A DNA stretch of 64,000 nt from Theobroma cacao. Its lineage: Eukaryota > Streptophyta > Magnoliopsida > Malvales > Malvaceae. The notes beneath the pieces were generated by a model. The model was not told the DNA's origin. It ran no database searches and saw only the letters and a list, made by a program, of their open reading frames with translations. Shown one piece after another: positions 33,095-42,438 of the stretch. The stretch covers positions 4,471,062-4,535,061 of the forward strand of contig NC_030853.1 of assembly GCF_000208745.1 (NCBI RefSeq), given 5' to 3'. The stretch's first letter is position 1, and each line of letters opens with the position of its first letter. The position numbers and the translations under genes are program-made.

Positions 33095-34307
33095 TGTTGG
33101 ACCTTAAGGAGTGCTAAAAGGGATTAATAGCACTTTTAAAAATTATCTTGATGTCAGTTCTTGTGCTTAAAACTCTTCGTAAGATGAAATGGAGAGATTA
33201 AAACTTATTAAGGTTAAAGATACCAAATAACGAAAAAGGTAAAAGAAAGTGGACAAAACACGAGTATTTATAGTGGTTCGGTTCTCTTGACCTACATCCA
33301 CTACCTTGATCTTCCAATCAAGGATTTTCAACCCAACTTCATTATACTAGTGGAATTAATAGCTTCCACCAAGCTTTTATAAAGTAAGCTTATAACCAAA
33401 GCTTTAATCCCTTACAAATAACCTTAGAGTGCTTCTCATACTCTAATCAACTAAGAATTAAGAAGAAAAAGAAGTACACGTGATGACCCTTGCTGATTTA
33501 AGATGAATGCAATCAATCTCAAACACTTTTACATGAATAGGAATGAAGATCAAGTGTCTAAAAAAAGGTTCTCTTGCCTTTTGCTCAAAATGTGATCTTA
33601 GGTGCTTTTCTCTTGCTTATTTAACTATTGGACCTTCAATTTATACTTGAGGAGTCAGAGTTTTCTATTAGAGACAGTTTTTATCCATTATGAACATGTT
33701 TGATGCCAAACTAGCCATTATTTTGTCTTCTAACATTTAAATTCAAATAGGTAGACAATGTTTTGTTAACTGGTTAAGGTTAGGCTTTAATTGATTAAGC
33801 CTTCTTTGTCTTGCACTGTTTGGCAGCTTTGTTCACTTCACTATGTTAACTAGTTAAAAGAGACTCTAACTGATAAAAAACTTTCTATTTTCAAAGTTCT
33901 CTATCCAACAGACTTCCTTGAATTGGTTAATCTTCTCCTTATCTGATTGAAACTTAACTCCCTTTTTTTCTAATCAGTTAGCAATTTGAAAGCAAGGTAA
34001 AAAAGCCTTAAAAACTGGTGTTAACTGATTAAGGCTTTTCTGCCTTGTTTTCAAATTGTGCCTAGTTTTTCCTTAACTAGTTAAGGCTTTACATTAATAC
34101 ATTAATAATGTTCTATCTTCACTAATCATTTTCTTCTTTGTTTTTTTAATTAATTAACCCATCTTCAAATTTAGCAAGCATTTTGTCTTGCCTTTAATTA
34201 ACAAATTTGTTAAAGGGATTAAACTATATCCTATAGACTTAAATAGTGAAGTTAGATATTAATGAATAAGGAATGTTTGTTATCATCAAAAACATATGGA
34301 GTCAACA
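33095..34307 (-). repeat. 5' LTR of the copia element
   Basis: 1213 bp, the partner of 17145-18519. It is shorter, with the missing bases mainly in the motif-rich middle. It carries eight or more TTAACYGATTAA-like motifs at 33760-34115. Confidence 0.93.
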
Positions 34308-34444
34308 GGTTATACCTCCACTGAAAAGGTAGAGAGGTTGTGCATTAACCTTGAAAAGGTAGTGACTTGTTGAAAGGTTTTGCTTGATCCTTAAAAGGCA
34401 GTTGCTTGTAAAGGTTATGCTTGAACCTAGTTGAAAAAGGCTAT
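34308..34444. repeat. Short tandem repeat, right half
   Basis: Three to four units of AAGGTTRTGCTTGAACCTTGAAAAGG type, continuing 17060-17144. It begins with the second GGTTA of the copia target duplication. Confidence 0.75.
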
Positions 34445-34771
34445 TGATAGTGTTGTCAGATTTACCATGCAAGTGCATTTATTTTTAACAAGTAATATAA
34501 TGGTAAATAAAGTGTCAAATCCCACAGAGAATTGTACCAATTTTTGCTAAGTACTAAAATTATCACAACCTAATCTTATTCAAACAATCAAAATAAAGTG
34601 ATTATCTAAAAGCAAAACTAAAACTAAGCAATAGTTAAACTGAATCTAAAAGCTGATGGAAAATCTTAATGAGAAAAATTAATTAATAAACAAGCCTAGG
34701 ATTACAATATCCCTCAACACTTCATTTGAATTTTGTCTCTCTCTCTCTCTTGACTTACTACATGGATTAAG
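34445..34771 (-). repeat. Athila-type LTR fragment, part 1
   Basis: Starts TGATAGTGTTGTCAG and matches the left end of the LTR at 39983. It is opened at 34771 by the deleted chromovirus-like element and resumes at 39869, where the second TTAAG stands. Confidence 0.8.
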
Positions 34772-35123
34772 TGTCACGACCCAAATTTCGGGCCATGATC
34801 GGTGCAAGGGCCCAATGGACGTAGTCCACTAAGCCCAAGCAAGCCTATCTATTATCCTACTCATTATCCCATCAAATATTGCTAAGTCACATTTCATAAC
34901 TTTGAATCAAAATAGTGATAGATATTACCATCTTATAGTGGCATACTCATTGAAATATACAAACATTGTCTAAACATATGGCTTAATAATTTTAATTGGG
35001 TTTATCTATACACAAAAAAGGAGTACTCGACTTTCAGCGGAGATACTTGGACGAATATACAGTTACTGAATGCCGAGACACCTACCAAGGGTTGAATGTA
35101 TGTAGACATCTCGACCTAGCTAC
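34772..35123 (-). repeat. Truncated 3' LTR of element A4
   Basis: Matches 37137-37487 almost base for base, from TGTCACGACCC to CTAGCTACCAGCTGT, and then turns into protease coding sequence. Similarity to the 5' LTR is high, so this is one of the younger insertions here. Confidence 0.92.
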
Positions 35124-36904
35124 CAGCTGTGATAACAATCCACACTGGCATGGCAAGGTGATAGCCAATCCATTCCCAACATCACGTCAAAGTCCAAGGT
35201 GTCTAACACCACTAGATTCACTAAAGTGTCTTTGTCCTTAACTCGTACTACACAAGACTCATATTCCCACTCAGCCACATATACCTCCTTTAAAGGAGTA
35301 GACACTATTAATTATTCTTCTCTCTTAACATGATCTTTACCCAAACGAGATGCAAAACATGGAGAGACAAAAGAGTGGGTAGCACCATAATCAAACAAAA
35401 CTCGAGCATTCATATTACAAACGAAAAGAGTACTTGAGACCATTGCATTAGATGTTTGGGCCTCTTGTGGTGTTAAAGCAAACACCCTTGCTTGACCCCT
35501 ATCGGCAGAACTCTGACATTCAGACCTAGATGGCCTGCCCTGAGAAGAAGTACCAGTGCCTCTACCTCTAGATCCACTAGCCTCCCGACCAGATGAGGCA
35601 ACAACTGAAGGAGTAGACGAAACTGGCTAGGTGGAGCCACGAATAGAATCTGGTGATTGATGTGCCATCGGACAATTCCTCTTAATGTGTCCAGGTTTAC
35701 CACACCCAAAACAAACTCTCTCATTACGGAACCATCATCCACTATGTCGTCTCCCACAAGTATCACAAGGGTGGGTGACTTGACCACCCTGTTTAGAATT
35801 TTGTTGCCTCCTAGAACTGAAGGTTCTCTATCCCGCCCCAATATTAGCGCTAGGCGAGTCACTCCCCCTTTAGGGCAATCGTGAGAGCCTTTGTGGACCG
35901 TGACGGCTAGAAGATGACATCCCACTACTGAAATCTCTATGGCCTTGATAACCCTCTGTCTTGGCCCTTTTTGCTCTATCTCTCACGGCCCTACTCTCAC
36001 TGGTCCTCATCTCAATCCGCTGAGCACAATCCACTATTGTGGAGTAGGTATTGAAATCTCAAGATGCCACAGCCCTAAACAACAGCTCCACTAACCCATC
36101 CGCAAACCTCTGAATCTTCATATCCTCGGTAGAAACGGGGTAGGGAGCATACTGCTCCAGCTGCGTGAATTTGATGTCGTATTCTAACACAGTCATACTC
36201 GAAGTCTGCACCAAAGTCTCAAACTCTCTAGCTCTAGCGTTACGTACATTGAGTGATAGAAATCGATCCAGAAAGGCTGTACTGAACTCACTTTAAGTCA
36301 ATAGTTTTGGGTTTGTCAGTTTGCCTCTACATAAAGAGCTATACCACTCTTACGCCACATCCTCTAATTGGAAGGTGGCTAGCTCGACTGATTAGACACT
36401 AAAGCATCCCAAAGCTTTACATATTTTCTCCATCTTTTCTAAGAAGATTTGGGGCTTCTCCGATGCATCAGATCCTAAAAATGACGGAAGCTTGAGCTTA
36501 AGAAAATTAGGAAGAGAAATCTCTAAGGGTTCCCTCTCAACCTCATGATGTTGGCGATCGGCCTGTCCTTGGGAGCTAGGGGATTCTTGTACTGTAGGTC
36601 TCCCCTCTACCACCTTTTGTATATCGTCAATAAGAGCTGCCATCATCTCTACAACCCGATTAACTCCCTGCAGGGCTGCTGCCAAGTCCTCAATGGTAAT
36701 GCCCCTAATAGGCTGTCTATCCACTTCCTCAGAAGACTGTCCCCCCTCTCGTCTACTCACAGGAGTATCCGCCCTCACTGGCCTAGTGGCCCTGCCATGT
36801 CTACCCTAGCCCCTCAGGGTGGATGCTTGTGGCTTATCTGTCATCTCATTAGAGGCATCTTGCTCCCCCATCCATCTTGAGGCAACTCGTGTCTTAAGCG
36901 GCAT
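35124..36904 (-). pseudogene. Gag-protease of the chromovirus-like element A4, 3'-truncated
   Basis: Minus-strand start MPLKTRVASRWMGEQDASNE at 36904. Gag core: PNFLKLKLPSFLGSDASEKP near 36480 (residues about 135-155), EWYSSL near 36345 and [10 protein letters not shown] near 36280. A zinc knuckle [15 protein letters not shown] is near 35705. The protease region has [17 protein letters not shown] near 35380, where the usual DSGA is DYGA, then LGMDWLSPCHASVDCYH at 35170. At 35124 it joins LTR sequence and stops within three codons. Five or more stops lie upstream, several of CGA-to-TGA or TGG-to-TAG type. RT onward is deleted. Confidence 0.9.
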
Positions 36905-37120
36905 TCTTACCAAGACAAGAGCAAACACTCGTTATTAAACATATTTATAATCATATTTAAGGCAAATAGGGTTTCTAAGATAGGGAATTTATGCGGTCCC
37001 TTTGTCCTAAAATGTGTCGTGGTTCACATTTTACAACTGAAGTTTCCACATAAACACCCGACTCTCCGCTGGACCAACAAAAGAAGTCCTAGGACCTAGA
37101 CAACCTAGGGCTCTGATACC

Positions 37121-37132
37121 AAGTCTGTCATG
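37121..37132 (-). other. Primer binding site, initiator tRNA-Met, element A4
   Basis: The minus strand reads TGGTATCAGAGC four bases inside the 5' LTR, a perfect 12-base complement to the plant initiator tRNA-Met 3' end. It fixes the LTR edge and the direction of the whole family. Confidence 0.95.
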
Positions 37133-37136
37133 ACCC

Positions 37137-39868
37137 AAATTCCGGGCCATGACCAGCGCAAGGGCCCAATGGACGTAGTCCACTAAGCCCAAGCAAGCCT
37201 ATCTATTATCCTGCTCATTATCCCATCCAATATTGCTAAGTCACATTTCATAACTTTGAATCAAAATAGTGATAGATATTACCATCTTATAGTGGCATAC
37301 TCATTGAAATATACAAACATTGTCTAAACATATGGCTTAATAATTTTCATTGGGTTTATCTATACACAAAAAAAAAAGTACTCGACTTCCAACGGAGAGA
37401 CTCAGACGAATATACAACTACTGAATGCTGAGACACCTATCAAGGGTCAAATGTATGAAGACACTTTGACCTAGCTACCAGCTGTCTCATGATCTGAAAA
37501 CATGAAGTTGAAAATGGTGAGTATAAACCCAGTGAGTAAACAAGGAAGGGAACAAGCAATTTATAAGGAAGAATTTGGAAATCATGATTACTTGTTTTGA
37601 AAACAATGCAATTTGGTTTAATTTCTTTCTTAAACCCCCTTGTTTTGGACATTGATCAGTGGACTCTTAGTATTGCAAAGACCCATGCTCAATCATGAAG
37701 ATAAGGGGGTGGAGAAAATTATATCAAAACCTGAGTAAGGTAGCAACGTGACAACACGTTTCTCACTGCAGAAAAAGGCATTCTTGGTTTGCATATGGTT
37801 CGGTTTTTCAAGCATATCTTCCACTACATGAGTCCAATTGACATGCTTATTAGTCATTAGAAAGCTAAGAGGTAGGGCTACGAATTTACTGTTTACCACT
37901 TTGCCCAATTCTAATCGAAAGGTGGTCAAAATCGCTGTCAAAGTGACAGTACTGTACCACCACCGAAAATTTCTGGCAGCAGCGAGAATCCATTTCGTTG
38001 CAGCCAAATTCCTTGTTGCAATAAACACCAATTTGACAATACTTAGCAACTTTCAATGTTCAACATGCAAGATTCACATATGCAAAACCATATACGATAC
38101 TCATGAACTTTGATTTCATAAACATAGATGTATATATATAAATGCATAGATAAACACCAATATCAGTATAATCACACTCGGCTTATGTACATCCCCCCAC
38201 ATTGTGCACATAGCCGGCGCCATCATGTGCATCCCCCCACATCGTGCACAATCAGTGCCATCGTGTACATCCCCCCACATCGTGCACATAGGCACAATCA
38301 TTATCTATCTCCCACACCGCCATCATCACCAGCATGTGCATCCCCCCACATCGTGCACACACACGGTTATAGTCATCATACACAATATCAACTATCATGC
38401 ACAACATATATATATATATATCATCATAATGAAATGGTGCATGAATCAATAACAATCACATATCACAACATAAAACCATTTAGCAAAAGCTTGTTCCCAA
38501 GGCACTTGTTTTAAGATAAAGTTGTATAAAATCATTCAAATGCTTTGTGCAATTTCATTCACATTCCTAAAACAAGTTTTGAGATGCAGTTCACTCACCA
38601 GTAGTAGTTGAGCCTTTAGCCAACTCTAACCTTCCTAATGGTCCAATTGGGATAATGGGGCTTCGTTAAAACCTACCATCAAATTAACATCACCATAATG
38701 TCAATTCATACTTATAAACCCTAAAAGCTACCCCTTGGCTAGCTTTCAATTGCCATTTGAAATGGCTATCTATTCCCACTATCCTAGTCACAATAGAGTC
38801 AATACACAATCTCAACAATAAACCCACAATTCAATCAATAAACATTATCAACACTTAAAACCTAATGCTAATTTACTACTCACCTTGATAGTTTAGTAAC
38901 TTTGAATTTCTTTCCAACAATTCCCAAGCTATTATAAGGCTTGTTTTCTTTTTCTCTCTCTAAACACCTAGCTAGTGAGAGAAAGTATGGAAACAAGATT
39001 TTTCAAGGGTTTTAAAGAGAGAGAGTGGAAAAGCATAAGGATTTATGAAAGGGTGCACCAAAAGCATGAAAATTTAAGCTAATTTGAGAGAGGTTATAAA
39101 GCTTAATATCAAGCTTCCATGGAGGATGGAAGCAACTTGAAAATGAGAAGAAGAAGAAGGAGAAAAGCTGCTGGAAGCAAGATGCTTATAGCCCAAGCTT
39201 ATCCAATTCCCTTAGAAATTACGAAAATGCCCTTTCGCAAGTTAACTTATTTTTCTCCCATCCTTTGTGCAATCTTTTTATTCTTTTGACACTGGGACAA
39301 GGTCCACAATGATCTAAACTCTCGGGTTTATGAAAACTTAAAATTTGGACTCGAGATGTAAAATGACCATTTTACCCTTTTTGTTTCTTTCCATTTTAAC
39401 TTAGTCCTCCCATCACTCATTTAACTCCAATTTCCTTCTATTACCTTCTTCTACACATGTACAAACAAGGTATGAAGTTTGTACTCTAACGCGGTGTCCC
39501 CATAATATTAAAATATTCACTTACCCGCGTTATCTTTACTTAATAAAGATACGCAGCCCCATTAACGTCATTTTTCTCCAAATTCTTTCATTCTTCTTCT
39601 TCCCCACTTAGATTGACCATATACTCCTTCATGAAAAATTTTGACACTGAATAAAATATTAATATTTTAATATTATTTTTTTTCAAAAATTTCCTCTTGC
39701 TTCCTCTTGTCTCCTTGGCACCCAAAATACTTTATTAAGCCTATTTAGACCTTAAAATATCATAAAACTTTCTTCTGGGAGCTTATTAGAAGAAATGACA
39801 AAACTACCCCTGGCCCGTGTTATTATATCTATGCTTAATTACATGCCTATAAAGGTTGAGGTCTCATA
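37137..39868 (-). repeat. 5' LTR of element A4 with a D-like segment
   Basis: 2732 bp. A family A LTR, except that about 39390-39735 resembles the D-like part of the mosaic LTR (14330-14640) and D1 (27480-27800), including AATAAAGATACGC and AATATTAATATTTTAATATT; family A sequence resumes on both sides. It holds the minisatellite (38170-38360) and weak palindrome copies (37755-38020). Confidence 0.88.
38170..38360 (-). repeat. Minisatellite in LTR A4
   Basis: Five units with core TGTGCATCCCCCCACATCG, the reverse complement of the array in the plus-oriented copies and among the least decayed sets here. Confidence 0.88.
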
Positions 39869-39982
39869 TTAAGTCACAAACCTAGAGTTCCCTAATTATT
39901 TGTAAGTCTTTTCCAAATGTTTTTATAAAAATAAGTCTCTTCCAATGTTCTTATAAGTCTCTTTCAAGTTAAAAAAGGTAGT
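39869..39982 (-). repeat. Athila-type LTR fragment, part 2
   Basis: Continues 34445-34771 (GAGTTCCCTAATTATTTGTAAG, as at 46898) and then breaks off after about 110 bp with a local repeat of GTCTCTTCCAATGTTCTTATAA-like sequence. A second LTR of the same family starts at 39983. Confidence 0.75.
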
Positions 39983-40038
39983 TGATAGTGTTGCCAGATT
40001 TACCACAAAAGTGCACATATCGTTAACAAGTAATATAA
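39983..40038 (-). repeat. 3' LTR of second Athila element, piece 1
   Basis: TGATAGTGTTGCC to AACAAGTAATATAA, the LTR terminus. It is interrupted by LTR A5 and continues at 42400. Confidence 0.85.
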
Positions 40039-42399
40039 TGTCACAGCCAAAATCCTGAGCCATAACTGGTGCATGGACCCAATAGGCATGCCCCACTGGG
40101 CCTAAGCAAGCTTTTCTATGAAAACTTATTCATTAGACCCTCTGTCCCTTATTTACCTCTAAAGTTCTTAATTCATAGTTTTCAAAAATAATTTCTTCTA
40201 AAGAGTAAATCATGGTAACCGAACATATGCCATTCACAAAATAATAATACCATTTGCCAACCTGTGGTGACATTATCATGCAAACCAAACAGACAATGTT
40301 TACAACAAATCTCATGAATTACATTTAAATAACCATATACACATACAAAAGACCTTGACTATCAGCGAAGTGACTCTGGCCTGGGTACTATCATAGAGTG
40401 TCCTAGTAAACCTACCGTAAGATGAACAGGAGGAAGCACTTCTACCTAGGATCCAACTACCTGTGAACTTGAAAACTAAAACATGAAGTTGACAAGAATG
40501 AGTATAAAGCCAGTGAGTGAACATAAGGGAACAAGCAAATGATACGGAAGGTTTTCAAAAACATGATGCACTTGTTTTAAAACCATGCAATTTGTATATC
40601 ATAAACAACTCGATACCATGTTGACGTTTAACTCGTTTTAAAACACTTAGGAAATTCAACTTTCAATAATCAATGCAAGAAAATTTCATTTTCCAAACAT
40701 CTTTGCTCTACAGGGCAGGTACACAAGCGTGTAAGAATTCATGTATACATTTTGTATGTATATATATATATATTCAAACATTCATCAAATATATCAAGAT
40801 CATTCCCACACTAGTTAACATGGCTCAACGCATACAACCATTGGCTCATCAGCTCATGTGCACTTCCACACCGCACATAGCTGAAATCATCATGTGTACT
40901 CCCACACCGCACATGACAAATATCATGTACACTCCCACACCACATCATCACCAGCATGTGCACTCCCACACCGCACATGCACGGTTATAGTTATCATACA
41001 ACATTATGATTCAAGGCATAACATACATATCCACATAATATTGGAACACATGGTTTCATTATATTACACATTTCACAGCATAAAAACGTTTCATCAAGGG
41101 CTTGTTCCCATGCACATTTTAAAGAAAAGACCAATAAAATATTTCAAGTGATTCAATCAAACACATGTGCATATGTCCCAAAACATTTTAATGCAAGTTC
41201 ACTCGCCTATCTTTCTTGATTCTTCAATCAACTCCAACTTCGACTAATGCTCCAAATGGAGATGTGGGGTCTTGTTGGAACCTATCACACACGATAGCAT
41301 CACAACCAACCCAATTTACTTGAATATTATTCCAAAAGTTGTTTCCTAAATCAAACTTTACTAGTTATTCCTAACTAGTTTCCAATTACCGTTTGACTAG
41401 TCATTAATTTGCACTATTCTAGTCACACTAGAAATAAATAAATATCCTTCTACAATAGAATAGCCCACAAATCTAATTATTGGCCATCATCAACAACTTA
41501 AAAATCAACCTTAAATCATTACTCACCTTGGTGAACTTGTAGTTGAATCCTCTAGTGAGAATTTAAGAGAGAAAATTCTTTTAAAGGTTTTCTCAAGCTA
41601 TTTTGAAGAGTTTCTCTCTCTAAAATGTTCAACTAGTGAGAGAAAGTGCATAGGAAAAACTTTTTAAGGGTTTTTGAGGTGAAAAAGTGAAAGAGAATGA
41701 AAAACTCTATGAGAAAATATACCAAAAACATGAGATTTGGGGTTACTATGAGAAGGTTATGGAGGTTTTAAGGGTGGCCTCCATGGAAGATGGAAAACTT
41801 GAAATGGGGAAAAAGGATGGGAAGAAGAAGAAGAAGCTGCTAGAACTGAGGAGAAAGTGCTGGAACTTTAGATATTTATCTCCAAAGTTAGTCAAAGTTT
41901 CACTAATTTACAAAAATGCCTTTTTTAATTCTTCTAGTGCAGTGCCTTCACTTTGACAAAGATTTTGACTATGTTTAGTTTAGAACTGGGAAAAGTGGTA
42001 ATCATCAAAGTTATAGCCCTGCCTCTTAGCTTTTTAATGGTTTAAAAATCATGTCATTTCAACTTCTTTAGTCATAGATATGCCTGAAAAACCAGAATAT
42101 ATGCAAATAGAGCAATAGTCTATTATGCACCTTTCTTCACCAATTGAAATTATTTTTGATCCTACTCCTATAAAAACATAAAATAAATATAAATAATGTA
42201 AAACTAACATTATTAACTTAAAATAAATGTTTAAACATAATTAAACTAAACTAATAAAATAAATAAAAATACCTAAATTTGATCTTATATCTAGTCCAAC
42301 TTAGACTGATTAGGTATTTAATCTCCCATTAAATATATGAATTTTATGCACTCATTAGTCTACCTCTAGTTACGTGTCTATGGAGGTTGAGGTTTCACA
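40039..42399 (-). mobile_element. Solo LTR, family A (copy A5) with a foreign segment, TSD TATAA/GATAA
   Basis: 2361 bp, TGTCACAGCC to GGTTTCACA on the plus strand. The flanks TATAA (40034-40038) and GATAA (42400-42404) agree at 4 of 5 bases, and the Athila LTR reads through the site. The minisatellite is at 40850-40985; the palindrome cluster is almost gone. Bases about 41933-42358 are not family A: they resemble an Athila LTR flank (compare 9275-9380). Confidence 0.87.
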
Positions 42400-42438
42400 G
42401 ATAATGTTAAATAAAGTGACAAATCCCACAAAGAATTG
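42400..42438 (-). repeat. 3' LTR of second Athila element, piece 2
   Basis: 39 bp (AATGTTAAATAAAGTGACAA and CCCACAAAGAATTG) between LTRs A5 and D2, matching 34499-34537. The two insertions are therefore 39 bp apart in the same target. Confidence 0.85.

Larger units (their letters stand above)
17145..34307 (-). mobile_element. Complete SIRE/Maximus-like Ty1/copia element, TSD GGTTA
   Basis: Both ends are TGTTGG..CAACA with a perfect 5-bp duplication GGTTA at 17140-17144 and 34308-34312. Minus orientation: 5' LTR 33095-34307, primer site 33081-33092, gag from 33036, protease, integrase, RT, RNase H to about 21405, an extra ORF 20842-18880, PPT 18520-18532 and 3' LTR 17145-18519. Two later LTRs (23931-28031 and 28301-31016) split pol; without them and their duplications the element is about 10.3 kb. 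The two LTRs differ by many substitutions and by about 160 bp in length, so it is old. All frames are broken. The order protease-integrase-RT defines copia; the gag and the extra ORF point to the SIRE/Maximus lineage. Confidence 0.93.
34772..39868 (-). mobile_element. Internally deleted chromovirus-like Ty3/gypsy element (copy A4), TSD TTAAG
   Basis: Flanked by perfect TTAAG at 34767-34771 and 39869-39873. Minus orientation: 5' LTR 37137-39868, primer site 37121-37132, gag-protease 36904-35124, then a direct join to the last 352 bp of the 3' LTR (34772-35123). RT, RNase H, integrase and most of the 3' LTR are gone. This is the only copy that shows which genes family A belongs to. The long LTR, initiator-Met primer and protease block GMDWLSPCHASVDCYH fit Tekay/Del-type chromoviruses; without RT or chromodomain this lineage is inference. 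Confidence 0.92.

Noticed and set aside
35657..36880. Plus-strand open frames opposite the A4 gag
   Set aside because: They are antisense to a well-recognised gag-protease and have no features of their own.
41687..41956. Lysine-rich 89-codon frame in LTR A5
   Set aside because: It is LTR sequence; the equivalent region in other A copies is not open in this phase and the frame runs across the border of the foreign segment.
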